From: Nostoc sp. T09
Lineage (GTDB): Bacteria > Cyanobacteriota > Cyanobacteriia > Cyanobacteriales > Nostocaceae
DNA length: 58,945 nucleotides
Direction of reading: 5' to 3'
Assembly (NCBI RefSeq): GCF_002154695.1
Contig: NZ_MTAV01000016.1
Location: 3,731-62,675, forward strand
Shown here: in pieces, positions 9,039 through 17,121 of the stretch
Numbering within the stretch: position 1 is the stretch's first letter
Layout: each line of letters opens with the position of its first letter
The notes under the pieces: generated by a model
What the model was told of the DNA's origin: nothing
Database searches by the model: none
The model's input: the letters and a program-made list of their open reading frames with translations, nothing else
Made by a program: the position numbers and the translations under genes

Positions 9039-10375
9039 GTTTTAATCCCTGATAGGGATTTTAATTAATTGCAATAATAAAAACTATGAATACTAAAAAA
9101 GCATTTCACTCAGTTTCAATCCCTGATAGGGATTTTAATTAATTGCAATAGATAAAGGATTGTTTGAATTTTACCCAGTCAAAGTTTCAATCCCTGATAG
9201 GGATTTTAATTAATTGCAATGCTCCAGCGGAATACCCCCGCCCTTGCTTCTTTTGTTTCAATCCCTGATAGGGATTTTAATTAATTGCAATTCTTGCTGT
9301 TAAGTGCGCCAAGTAAGCAATCTCAAAAGTTTCAATCCCTGATAGGGATTTTAATTAATTGCAATCGGGGTGAATTATTCGTAATAAAGAAACAGGATAA
9401 AGTTTCAATCCCTGATAGGGATTTTAATTAATTGCAATCTGTCGCAGTCTCTTGTTGTAGGGCATACAATATGTTTCAATCCCTGATAGGGATTTTAATT
9501 AATTGCAATAGCGAAGCTATCGCGGTAACTTGTGGGAAAAATTGTTTCAATCCCTGATAGGGATTTTAATTAATTGCAATAAGGAACAGATTCGCCAAGG
9601 ATTTGGTTTTTATCAGTTTCAATCCCTGATAGGGATTTTAATTAATTGCAATTATTTAGACAATGGGCTACCACTGTAACCATTCTTGTTTCAATCCCTG
9701 ATAGGGATTTTAATTAATTGCAATAGTCAGGAAATAGCTAAATCTTTACGCGATAAAAGTTTCAATCCCTGATAGGGATTTTAATTAATTGCAATAAGAG
9801 CTTCTAGTGCAGTTATTCCCAAATAAAATCTAGGTTTCAATCCCTGATAGGGATTTTAATTAATTGCAATTGAGCAACAGCAGTATTAGAAGCGTAAGGT
9901 GTAGTTGTTTCAATCCCTGATAGGGATTTTAATTAATTGCAATAAGGCACACAAGGAACTGTATCACTCCTTAAGAGGTTTCAATCCCTGATAGGGATTT
10001 TAATTAATTGCAATTTTAAGAATTTAGGGGGTTGTTTAGGTACAACCCTGTTTCAATCCCTGATAGGGATTTTAATTAATTGCAATCCTGTCCCTCAAAT
10101 TGTCTATTAGTATAATCTTGGTTTCAATCCCTGATAGGGATTTTAATTAATTGCAATTTTGGCTTTCCGGTTGCTTTCTACTTGTATCTTTCGTTTCAAT
10201 CCCTGATAGGGATTTTAATTAATTGCAATGATACTTGAACTAGGTAAAGATTTAAATAGAGATGTTTCAATCCCTGATAGGGATTTTAATTAATTGCAAT
10301 CTCAAGTACAAGAGCAAGAAAAATCTTCTCTGCGAGAGGTTTCAATCCCTGATAGGGATTTTAATTAATTGCAAT
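9039..10375 (-). CRISPR. CRISPR array, 19 repeats of 37 bp, 18 spacers of 34-38 bp
   Basis: The plus-strand repeat starts GTTTCAATCCCTGATAGGG and ends TTAATTAATTGCAAT. Repeats start at 9039, 9113, 9184, 9255, 9329, 9402, 9473, 9544, 9616, 9688, 9759, 9834, 9907, 9978, 10050, 10121, 10193, 10264 and 10339. All appear identical except the one at 9039, which has T for C at position 5. On the minus strand the repeat ends ATTGAAAC, the usual 8-base 5' handle of type I/III crRNAs, and contains the hairpin AATCCCT-ATC-AGGGATT. So the crRNA strand is probably minus, with the leader to the right of 10375 and the oldest, decayed repeat at the left. There are no cas genes in the window, so the subtype cannot be fixed. 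I saw no spacer matching elsewhere in the window. Confidence 0.97.
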
Positions 10376-10620
10376 CGCCCGGAGTTGAAAGCATTGATAT
10401 ATTTGGTTTTCAAGGTACAGTTTCGTCAACCTCCAATCAAAGTAGCTTTTGTGGCGTTGGGTTGTCAAGGGTGTCATGAGTAAAATAAGCTCAAAAGCTT
10501 GTGTAGAAAGGGTTAGAGAGTTTGCGTCAACCTCAAACTCTGTAGAAAAGGGTTCAAACCTAGCAGGAGTAAGCTTTTAGGGCGGAAAATTTGACTGTTG
10601 TTTTCAAACACCTACTGGTT
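10376..10620 (-). promoter_or_regulatory. Probable CRISPR leader
   Basis: A non-coding region next to the intact end of the array. It holds the inverted repeat AGAGTTTG/CAAACTCT (10517-10524, 10534-10541). This is flanked by a near-direct duplication, TGTAGAAAGGGTT (from 10502) and TGTAGAAAAGGGTT (from 10541). The word CGTCAACCT occurs near 10424 and 10525. Leader identity is inferred from array polarity. The remainder to 10864 shows no supported gene. Confidence 0.55.
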
Positions 10621-10864
10621 GACGCTAGGCTCAAGCGAAAAACACTGTGGTATCGATTGGCATTTCGTCACCAATAAATTCAATTTTACCTTGGACAGCA
10701 AGCACAGAGGAGATAGCAATAGTGCTATCATTTCGACTTTATCCAAATATAAGAACTTTCAGCGATCGCAATTGTTGATTGGGAATGAACCCAATCAACG
10801 AAATAAACTTGACGGATGAGTGCGATCGCCCGTGTCCGGAGGGGTTTATGAAAATTTCTCCGTG

Positions 10865-11170
10865 TCAGTCTTGTTTTGGAATGAGATTGGCGCGTTTGGC
10901 TGCACTATCCCAAACTATCCAACTACAAGAATTGTCTACGTCATCTGAATTATTTGTGACTTTAAAATAGAGCTTGTTTTCACCCTTGGGTTCAATAGCA
11001 AAATCAGCATTTTGCGCATAAACTACCTTAAAACCTCTATCTCTAAGGCAATACATGGCCCAATTTTTCAATGATTGCTTATATGGTTCGTGAGGAATTG
11101 GCGGTTTTGTAATTGCTTCTTCGATGACTTGAAATATCTGCATTGATATCATCTTCGTTTGAATGGTCAT
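10865..11170 (-). CDS. Uncharacterised small protein downstream of VOC gene
   Basis: About 101 residues from ATG 11170 (MTIQTKMISMQIFQ); ATGs at 11152 and 11143 are alternatives. The open frame extends to a TTG at 11224 that would overlap the VOC gene by 16 bases. I do not recognise the family. The stretch RGFKVVYAQNADFAIEP followed by KLYFKVTNN has the rhythm of a PD-(D/E)xK nuclease core (hydrophobic strand, aspartate, second strand). However, the expected E-x-K is replaced by FKV, so if related it would be inactive. No signal peptide or membrane segment is seen. It lies directly downstream of the VOC gene on the same strand and may share its transcript. Confidence 0.6.
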   Translation of the reverse strand: MTIQTKMISMQIFQVIEEAITKPPIPHEPYKQSLKNWAMYCLRDRGFKVVYAQNADFAIEPKGENKLYFKVTNNSDDVDNSCSWIVWDSAAKRANLIPKQD

Positions 11171-11208
11171 ACTTAAAAAATTTATAGTGAGAACTTTAGT
11201 CCTCTCTA

Positions 11209-11667
11209 TCAAACTGGATCGCAACGAATCTCTATCATAAAACCATCAGGATCGTAGAAGTATACACCTCTACCAGTAGGACGGGTAACAGGACCATGAG
11301 CGATCGCAATTTGATTGTCTCTGATTACTGCCACTGCTTGCTCAAATAACTGCGGATCGATGTCAAAGGCTAAGTGGTATGCTCTGGTGAAAGTCTTGTC
11401 TGGATTGGGATCGGGTGGTGATAATTCTGGTTCCCCAAATAAATCCAGAATTGTGCCATCGGGAGTAATGAAGTTAGCTACTTTCCCAACGGCGACAAGT
11501 TCAACTAAGGTTGCGGGTACTTCATCACCTTTAAGTTCATGTAAACCTAGAATTGTGCCATAAAAGTGTCGGGAAGCTTGCATATCTTTCACGTTGAGAG
11601 CAATGTGATGCACTTTCCGTAAAACACCTGGAGTTAAGACACTGTTTGCACAGGAGCTAGATAGCAT
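11209..11667 (-). CDS. VOC (glyoxalase/bleomycin-resistance/dioxygenase) superfamily protein
   Basis: A 152-residue single-domain vicinal-oxygen-chelate protein. The N-terminal module has KVHHIALNVKDMQASRHFYG, where the histidine is a typical metal ligand, and LGLHELKGDE. The second half has AYHLAFDI (second histidine) and GVYFYDPDGFMIEIRCDP (glutamate ligand). VOC enzymes use a divalent metal for isomerase, lyase or dioxygenase chemistry. The motifs do not tell which, and the length fits a dimeric, half-site-per-chain enzyme. It is transcribed leftward, divergent from the DUF4385 gene 77 bases away, and is followed by a small uncharacterised gene. Confidence 0.85.
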   Translation of the reverse strand: MLSSSCANSVLTPGVLRKVHHIALNVKDMQASRHFYGTILGLHELKGDEVPATLVELVAVGKVANFITPDGTILDLFGEPELSPPDPNPDKTFTRAYHLAFDIDPQLFEQAVAVIRDNQIAIAHGPVTRPTGRGVYFYDPDGFMIEIRCDPV

Positions 11668-11744
11668 GGCAGAATCAACTTTCCCTACAAGGATAGAAGT
11701 TTAACTCTTTGTTTTGAGTTTATTATTTATCCTAAAAACTTACC

Positions 11745-12218
11745 ATGCCTTTTGATTATTCTTTAGACTTTCAAAATCTCAATTTTCGCCAACATCCTGA
11801 ACTCTATCGTGTTGGTAAAGGTGAGCAGGGTGTACTTTTGGTTGAACCATACAAATCAGAAATTCTTCCCTATTGGCGATTTAAAAATCCTGAAATCGCT
11901 AAGGAGTCGAGCGAAAAAATCTACGAGATTTTTCTTGCTTATTTAGAGCAAGATGATTTCGTGGGTGCAGATATGGCACGAAAGTTTTTACAAATGGGAT
12001 ATACCAGATCCCGCCGTTATGCTAATCATAAAAGCGGCAGAAAGTATCAAAAAAATGAACTAGAATCGGGTAAGAAGAAAGAAATTCTCCCCTATGATGT
12101 AGATCCAATTAAAGCGGAATCAGCGGCAATATTTAAAGCTAAGTGGATACAAGCAAAGACCAATGAAAAATATCTCCAACTTTTAGCCCGACACAAACAG
12201 ATGTACGAGGTAGACTAG
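11745..12218 (+). CDS. DUF4385 family protein
   Basis: 157 residues with the family's near-invariant opening FDYSLDFQNLNFRQHPELYRVG. It continues with GEQGVLLVEPYKSEILPYWRF, FVGADMARKFLQMGYTRSRR and YANHKSGRKY. These are recognisable as DUF4385 (from memory). No function is established for the family. The protein is highly charged, soluble-looking and has no signal peptide. The lysine-rich spacer at about residues 100-120 varies among homologues. Divergent from the VOC gene. A HIP1-containing hairpin lies 50 bases downstream. Confidence 0.85.
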   Translation: MPFDYSLDFQNLNFRQHPELYRVGKGEQGVLLVEPYKSEILPYWRFKNPEIAKESSEKIYEIFLAYLEQDDFVGADMARKFLQMGYTRSRRYANHKSGRKYQKNELESGKKKEILPYDVDPIKAESAAIFKAKWIQAKTNEKYLQLLARHKQMYEVD

Positions 12219-12270
12219 TATTGCTTTACGTTCGTAGTCAGCACTTTAGAGGCTAATCAGCCATTGAAAA

Positions 12271-12303
12271 CGATCGCTTGTGCTGAACATGAACAAGCGA
12301 TCG
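12271..12303. repeat. Perfect 11-bp inverted repeat built on HIP1
   Basis: CGATCGCTTGT (12271-12281) and ACAAGCGATCG (12293-12303) flank an 11-base loop in the gap after the DUF4385 gene. No T-tract follows directly, so it is a weak terminator candidate. It may simply be two opposed HIP1-type sites. Confidence 0.5.
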
Positions 12304-12420
12304 CCTGTGTCTTCGTATTTTTCTAGCACGGTTTGATCTACTCTAAAGATATAAATATTGCCGATTCAGAAAAACTAATATAGAGAAAGTCTAAAACAGC
12401 GCCAATTTAGCAATTCACCC

Positions 12421-12846
12421 ATGCAAATATTTAAAACTTTACTACGAGTTCGACACTACGAGATGGATGCTCTCGGACATGTCAACAATGCTGTCTACCA
12501 AAACTACTTGGAACAGGCAGCTATTGAACACTCAGAACACTTAGGCTTAACTTTAGATATCTATCAGGAATCAGGTGGTGTATTTGTGATGCGGCGGGTA
12601 GAAATTGAGTATCTGCGTCCAGCAGTAGCAGGAGATACTCTAGAAGTCACCACTTGGTTGAGGGAAATACGTGGTACTCGCGCCTTCCGACGTTACGAAA
12701 TCCGCAAACAAAACCAAGAGGATTTGCTAGTCACAGCCGAAGCACTATGGGTATGGGTGGATGTCAAGACAATGCGTCCACGACCGATCCCCAGTATGAT
12801 GTTAGATAAATTTTTGGCAACACTCCACTCTGGGGCGACTAACTGA
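12421..12846 (+). CDS. Acyl-CoA thioesterase, 4-hydroxybenzoyl-CoA thioesterase (hotdog) family
   Basis: 141 residues, the usual length of a single hotdog domain. The catalytic signature RHYEMDALGHVNNAVYQNYLEQA (quoted in part: MDALGHVNNAVYQNYLEQA) lies at residues 14-33, with the aspartate at 16 as nucleophile or general base. It continues with VEIEYLRPAVAGDTLEVTTW and AEALWVWVDVKTMRP as the central strands. The family hydrolyses acyl-CoA or acyl-ACP thioesters in the cytoplasm. In cyanobacteria some relatives hydrolyse DHNA-CoA for phylloquinone synthesis, but no motif here decides the substrate. It is a stand-alone gene followed by an unrelated small acidic protein. Confidence 0.9.
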   Translation: MQIFKTLLRVRHYEMDALGHVNNAVYQNYLEQAAIEHSEHLGLTLDIYQESGGVFVMRRVEIEYLRPAVAGDTLEVTTWLREIRGTRAFRRYEIRKQNQEDLLVTAEALWVWVDVKTMRPRPIPSMMLDKFLATLHSGATN

Positions 12847-12983
12847 TGGGAAGATGAAATAACTTAGACTTTTTTACCTGAAGTATGTAAATTTGATACA
12901 GGTTAGGATAATTTATTCCAGATAGCCGAGACTATGATGTGAAATATGCAAAATATTAAACTGTAGTCAATACACTCAAGATT

Positions 12984-13268
12984 ATGCCAGTAAATTCAGA
13001 TTCTCAGGTCAAGATTATGGAGCAACGTCAGCAAGAACAACGCCAAACTGCCGCTCAAGAGTTTCAAGCAGCCTTGGATGAATTAGAGGATATATTACAA
13101 GAACAACCGACCGAGGGTGAAGCTAACCCAGAATTACATAATGGTAATGGTAGTGTCAGCGATGCCCAACTAGCTCAAGAAGATGAAGAGTTAGCAGCTA
13201 TTGATATAGAAGCTTTTGAAGATGCAGTTGCTGACATAGAGCAATATTTTGCCGAACGCAAACAATAA
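12984..13268 (+). CDS. Small acidic, Gln/Glu-rich hypothetical protein
   Basis: 94 residues beginning MPVNSDSQVKIMEQRQQEQ. The sequence is dominated by E, D, Q and A and is predicted helical: residues 10-40 are a Gln-rich helix, and residues 60-94 carry LAQEDEELAAIDIEAFEDAV. I do not recognise a domain. There is no signal peptide or membrane segment, and no cysteine or histidine cluster. It is convergent with the SpoU methyltransferase gene, whose end is 20 bases away. Composition and clean start support a real gene; the function is unknown. Confidence 0.7.
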   Translation: MPVNSDSQVKIMEQRQQEQRQTAAQEFQAALDELEDILQEQPTEGEANPELHNGNGSVSDAQLAQEDEELAAIDIEAFEDAVADIEQYFAERKQ

Positions 13269-13288
13269 TCGTCAAAAATCAAAATTCC

Positions 13289-14074
13289 TCAGTCTTGATC
13301 AATCATTTGCCGCTGGGCTTCGTACAACATTAAAGCCGCTGCGATCGCTACATTCAAAGACTCTACGCCCGGACTTAGAGGAATTTTTACTTGCCGATCT
13401 GCCATTGCTGCTATCTCTGCCGACAAACCAGCACCTTCATTCCCCAATAAAATTAAACTGGGTTTGCGCCAGTCTACTTCCCAATAAGTTAAAGTCGCGC
13501 TGGGTAAGGTTGCTACTACTTGCATTCCCGCTTGCTGACTTTGTTGGATAGTAGTTTTTAAATCTTCTGTCACTGCCATCGCTAAACGAAACCACTGCCC
13601 AGCAGAGGCACGTAAAACTTTCGGGTTATCTAAATCTACGCTATCCCCACTCAACCACAAACCTGACGCTCCCGCCGCCGCCGCTGTGCGAATAATCGTA
13701 CCGAGATTGCCAGGATCTTGCAAAGTTTCCACAGCCAGAACTATGCCAGTCACAGGCAATTGAGTTTGGCGATCGCTCCTTTTTGCTGTTGCGACTACCC
13801 CATCTGGTTGGACTGTAGTAGCGATCGCCTCTAATACTTCTTCACTGACAATTTCGGCGCGATCGCATCGACTACAAGCTTCCTCCCAGAGTGCAGGATG
13901 GGCTGATTGCCATTCTGGGGTGCAGCACACCGCTACTAACGGATAATTGACCGCACAAGCTTCCTCTAACAGATGCGTCCCTTCTAATAAAAATAGGTGC
14001 TGCTTGTGCCGCTCCTTCGTGGAGTGCAGTTTGCGGATTTGCTTGACTAAGGAATTTTGTAAACTGGTCAACAT
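13289..14074 (-). CDS. SpoU/TrmH-family RNA 2'-O-ribose methyltransferase
   Basis: 261 residues. The N-terminal part (MLTSLQNSLVKQIRKLHSTKERHK, quoted in part: SLVKQIRKLHSTKERHK) is the substrate-RNA-binding domain found in RlmB/TsnR-like members. The C-terminal SPOUT knot has motif 1 (ETLQDPGNLGTIIRTAAAAG), motif 2 (LILLGNEGAGLS) and motif 3 (VKIPLSPGVESLNVAIAAAL). These form the S-adenosylmethionine-binding trefoil knot and carry the catalytic arginine and asparagine. It methylates a ribose in rRNA or tRNA; the nucleotide cannot be read from sequence. Full length and intact. It is transcribed leftward from near a repeat-rich spacer and tRNA-Leu. Confidence 0.9.
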   Translation of the reverse strand: MLTSLQNSLVKQIRKLHSTKERHKQHLFLLEGTHLLEEACAVNYPLVAVCCTPEWQSAHPALWEEACSRCDRAEIVSEEVLEAIATTVQPDGVVATAKRSDRQTQLPVTGIVLAVETLQDPGNLGTIIRTAAAAGASGLWLSGDSVDLDNPKVLRASAGQWFRLAMAVTEDLKTTIQQSQQAGMQVVATLPSATLTYWEVDWRKPSLILLGNEGAGLSAEIAAMADRQVKIPLSPGVESLNVAIAAALMLYEAQRQMIDQD

Positions 14075-14075
14075 G

Positions 14076-14265
14076 AAAGTACTGAGTTGAAAGTGCTGAG
14101 TGCTGAGTCTTGTTCCTACTCAGGACTCTAGACTCAGCAACGCCAGTTGCTACAATGGAGGGAACCTCCCTTCGGGTTCGCAGTTGCTTCAAGTCGGCGT
14201 TCGCCCTTGGCGTTGCCGAAGGCTAGCCGCCCAACGCACTGCTCACCGCAACACACTGGCTCCTC
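14076..14265. repeat. Repeat-rich spacer: short tandem units and small palindromes
   Basis: 14076-14142 holds imperfect tandem copies of AGTGCTGAGT. 14161-14265 holds adjoining small palindromes, for example GAACC/GGTTC and CCTTGGCGTTGCCGAAGG. This style is common in Nostocales intergenic DNA. No coding potential is seen beyond shadows. Confidence 0.6.
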
Positions 14266-14275
14266 ATTACTCAAA

Positions 14276-14357
14276 TGCGGAACCCGGGACTTGAACCCGG
14301 AAGCCTTGCGGCACTAGAACCTGAATCTAGCGCGTCTGCCAATTCCGCCAGTTCCGC
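14276..14357 (-). tRNA. tRNA-Leu (anticodon CAG)
   Basis: An 82-base class II tRNA. The acceptor stem GCGGAAC pairs with GTTCCGC. The anticodon arm is CTAGA-TTCAGGT-TCTAG, so the anticodon is CAG. It has a long variable arm (TGCCGCAAGGCTT) and a T-arm with GGGTTCAAGTCCC. Discriminator A; CCA is not encoded. The D-arm has the GGCGGAATTGGCAGACGC leucine pattern. Confidence 0.96.
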
Positions 14358-14653
14358 TGGCATTTGCTTATTATCGACAATTTCTTATCGTTACTCATTT
14401 ATCAATATTTGTCAAGTACTTTGCCCGGTTTTTACTGAGTATAGAGTTTTGCCAAGGAAATAATTTCTTGTTTTTGTTATCTTAAGAATTTTTAAATCTC
14501 TATAACGCTTACTCCTAGGTGTTTTCAGCAGTCATGACCAAGCAAAAACAACAATTTATTTATGCAATATCCAAGTACAAATTGTAGACAAATCAAATCT
14601 TTACTGTAGAATCAAAACCAACTTCAACCCTTTAAAATTGACATATTTATTTC
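14358..14653. other. Intergenic region upstream of murA
   Basis: About 300 AT-rich bases between tRNA-Leu and murA. No gene is supported. It should contain the murA promoter; I see no clear boxes. Confidence 0.5.
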
Positions 14654-14668
14654 GGAGGTAGGCTTATT
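14654..14668 (+). promoter_or_regulatory. Shine-Dalgarno GGAGGT placed before an ATT codon (murA)
   Basis: GGAGGT (14654-14659) is a perfect ribosome-binding site. Six bases on is ATT (14666-14668), in frame with murA. No ATG or GTG lies in frame between the upstream stop (TGA at 14639-14641) and the MurA core. The alternative TTG at 14726 has no ribosome-binding site. Confidence 0.6.
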
Positions 14669-16045
14669 AATACTTCTAGCAGCTTACCAGATGCTAAATC
14701 CTCCCTTGAAGCAGACTCCTCAGTCTTGCAAATTTGGGGAGGGCATCCTTTGCGAGGTCATGTAAAAATTAGCGGGGCCAAAAATTCAGCACTGGTCATC
14801 ATGGCTGGAACCTTGCTATGTTCAGGCGATTGCCGCATCCGTAATGTTCCTTTACTAGCGGATGTGGAACGGATGGGTCAGGTTTTATCAGCTTTGGGTA
14901 TTCGCTTAACCCGAAAAGATGACACTTTAGATATCAATGCCAGCGAAATTACTACATCTAAGGCTCCCTACGAATTAGTTACCCAACTGCGGGCAAGTTT
15001 TTTTGCCATTGGTCCGATTTTGGCGCGATTGGGAGTGGCTCAGATGCCATTACCAGGAGGTTGTGCAATTGGTGCCAGACCAGTTGATTTGCACGTCCGC
15101 GGACTGCAAGCGATGGGAGCCGAAGTTCAGATTGAGCATGGAATTTGTAATGCCTATGTTCCTGGTAGCAATGGCAGGTTAAAAGGAGCCAGAATTTATC
15201 TGGACACTCCCAGTGTGGGAGCAACAGAAACATTGATGATGGCTGCTACTCTAGCTGATGGCGAAACGATCCTCGAAAATGCCGCACGAGAACCAGAAGT
15301 TGTCGATCTGGCAAATTTCTGTAATGCGATGGGCGCGAAGATTCAGGGGGCTGGTTCCAGTACGATTACAATCGTTGGGGTTCCCAAGTTGCATTCAGTA
15401 GAATACAACATCATTCCCGATCGCATTGAGGCCGGAACGTTTTTAGTTGCTGGAGCCATCACCCGCTCAGAACTGACTTTGTCACGAGTATGTCCAGAGC
15501 ATTTGATCCCAGTCATTGCCAAGTTACGTGATATTGGCGTGACTATCATTGAGGAAGCTCCGGATTGCTTACGTGTTCTGCCAGCGACAACCCTTAAAGC
15601 TACTGATATTGAAACCTTACCGCATCCAGGCTTTCCCACAGATATGCAAGCGCCGTTTATGGCTTTGCTGACTTTGGCAGAAGGCGACAGCTTGATCAAC
15701 GAATCTGTATTTGAGAATCGGTTACGTCATGCCTCAGAGTTAAATCGCTTGGGGGCAGATATTCGTGTTAAAGGTAATGCAGCCTTCGTCCGTGGAGTCC
15801 CGATGTTATCAGGCGCACCAGTATTAGGCACAGACTTGCGAGCATCCGCAGCTTTAGTCTTAGCTGGATTGGCAGCAGAAGGGACAACTACAATTCAGGG
15901 ATTGCACCACCTCGATCGCGGCTACGATCAACTCGATGCGAAGTTGCAGCAATTGGGCGCAAGAATCCTGCGTGTGAGTGAACCATCGACAGATGCAGAA
16001 CTTGCCCCGAATACGAGCAATTCCCCAGCGTCGATAACGACATAG
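14666..16045 (+). CDS. murA: UDP-N-acetylglucosamine 1-carboxyvinyltransferase MurA
   Basis: It catalyses the first committed step of peptidoglycan synthesis, moving enolpyruvate from PEP to UDP-GlcNAc in the cytoplasm; it is the fosfomycin target. Seen: [17 protein letters not shown] near the start (active-site lysine and asparagine), [30 protein letters not shown] (equivalent of the loop with the PEP-binding Cys, here GGCAIG), PDRIEAGTF, and [13 protein letters not shown]. Length is 459 residues if started at ATT 14666, or 439 from TTG 14726; the core is complete in both. The ATT choice rests on the ribosome-binding site and the 20-residue N-terminal extension typical of cyanobacterial MurA. 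Followed by a small palindrome and an unrelated peptidase gene. Confidence 0.93.
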   Translation: MNTSSSLPDAKSSLEADSSVLQIWGGHPLRGHVKISGAKNSALVIMAGTLLCSGDCRIRNVPLLADVERMGQVLSALGIRLTRKDDTLDINASEITTSKAPYELVTQLRASFFAIGPILARLGVAQMPLPGGCAIGARPVDLHVRGLQAMGAEVQIEHGICNAYVPGSNGRLKGARIYLDTPSVGATETLMMAATLADGETILENAAREPEVVDLANFCNAMGAKIQGAGSSTITIVGVPKLHSVEYNIIPDRIEAGTFLVAGAITRSELTLSRVCPEHLIPVIAKLRDIGVTIIEEAPDCLRVLPATTLKATDIETLPHPGFPTDMQAPFMALLTLAEGDSLINESVFENRLRHASELNRLGADIRVKGNAAFVRGVPMLSGAPVLGTDLRASAALVLAGLAAEGTTTIQGLHHLDRGYDQLDAKLQQLGARILRVSEPSTDAELAPNTSNSPASITT

Positions 16046-16051
16046 TAGGTA

Positions 16052-16068
16052 GGTGGGCAATGCCCACC
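16052..16068. repeat. Dispersed palindrome GGTGGGCA-N-TGCCCACC
   Basis: A perfect 8-bp inverted repeat around one base, immediately after murA. The same palindrome recurs at 55521-55537. It may double as a weak terminator, but no T-run follows. Confidence 0.7.
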
Positions 16069-16156
16069 CTTACTTAATCGTTATACTAGCTTTGGGAGGC
16101 TGTTTATCTAAACTAGCAGCATTCCAAAATGCTATTTTTTTCAAGCTTGTTACACC

Positions 16157-17032
16157 ATGTCTTTATTAAAAACACCGCTGATTGGTTTAAAAGCTGACTC
16201 CTTTCGTCACCCATTAGATTTGGAAGCTACTAAAGCTCTCAAACAAATACCAGGTCTAGATATGATGGTGCGGAATTGGCTGGGGCCAATGGCAGAGCAG
16301 GTTTTTTATGTAGAAAATATTGCCTCCAGCGTTCTCGTGGGTGAAAACCAACTGCCCGATTTACATCAGCTGTTGGTAGATGCTTGCAAAGTATTAGATA
16401 TAGAGCCTCCCCAGTTGTACATTAGGCAGCATCCGGCTCCTAACGCTTACACTTTTGCCATGCGGGGTCAGCAACCTTTTATTGTGCTGCATACGTCCCT
16501 CATAGATATCCTCACACCAGAGGAAATTCAGGCAGTCATTGCCCATGAGTTAGGACATCTTAAATGTGACCACAGCGTTTACCTGACTCCTGTAAATTTA
16601 TTAGTATTAGCAGCAACAATCTTGCCTAATGTCGGAGCTATTATTGCTCAAGCTATACAGACACAGCTTTTAGAATGGGTGCGCTGCGCTGAGTTTACCT
16701 GCGATCGCGCCGCATTGTTAGCCACCCAAAATCCTAAAGTTGTGATGTCAGTTTTGATGAAGCTAGCAGGTGGCTCCCCCAGCTTGGCACCGCAACTAAA
16801 TCTTGATGCCTTTGTTGCCCAAGCTCGCGCCTACGATGATATTAGTAAAACAGAACTGGGTGAAATGGTCAAAGCCGCCCGCACCGCCCAACTAACTCAC
16901 CCCGTACCCGTACTGCGAGCTCGAGAAATTGATCGTTGGGCAAGTAGCCAAGAATATCAAACTTTATTGCACAATCACCAACCTCAGTCAACTACCGAAC
17001 TTACACCCAAAGGTGGATGGCGAAACTGGTAG
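16157..17032 (+). CDS. M48 family zinc metallopeptidase (HtpX/Ste24-like)
   Basis: 291 residues. The zinc-binding catalytic motif AVIAHELGHLKCDH sits at about residues 126-139. The third ligand is the glutamate in CAEFTCDRAAL, about 55 residues later, which is the M48 arrangement. A hydrophobic stretch between them (TPVNLLVLAATILPNVGAII) is probably one membrane hairpin, so the enzyme is likely membrane-associated. There is no N-terminal signal peptide. The family takes part in protein quality control; the substrate here is unknown. The gene is followed after 89 bases by the lactate-oxidase-like gene on the same strand. Intact. Confidence 0.9.
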   Translation: MSLLKTPLIGLKADSFRHPLDLEATKALKQIPGLDMMVRNWLGPMAEQVFYVENIASSVLVGENQLPDLHQLLVDACKVLDIEPPQLYIRQHPAPNAYTFAMRGQQPFIVLHTSLIDILTPEEIQAVIAHELGHLKCDHSVYLTPVNLLVLAATILPNVGAIIAQAIQTQLLEWVRCAEFTCDRAALLATQNPKVVMSVLMKLAGGSPSLAPQLNLDAFVAQARAYDDISKTELGEMVKAARTAQLTHPVPVLRAREIDRWASSQEYQTLLHNHQPQSTTELTPKGGWRNW

Positions 17033-17121
17033 ATTGGTATTAAATTATCAAAACTTCATCTCCTCTGCGCCTCTGCGTGAGATTTTAGAATATTTAACGC
17101 CTAGTCACGATCCACAATCAC

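Noticed and set aside
9510-9543. Spacer starting AGCGAAGCTATCGCGG considered as a self-targeting spacer
   Set aside because: It resembles generic cyanobacterial dispersed repeats, but I found no matching protospacer in this window.
10262-10483. 73-codon plus-strand frame across the right end of the CRISPR array
   Set aside because: It is made of repeat and spacer sequence (FQSLIGILINCN twice) and has no independent coding character.
10598-10970. Two overlapping plus-strand frames in the CRISPR flank
   Set aside because: No ribosome-binding site and no recognisable domain. The second overlaps the better-supported minus-strand gene ending at 10865.
12984-13268. Small acidic protein considered as an anti-CRISPR or antitoxin
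   Set aside because: Acidity and size alone are not evidence. It has no toxin-like partner and lies in a housekeeping neighbourhood.
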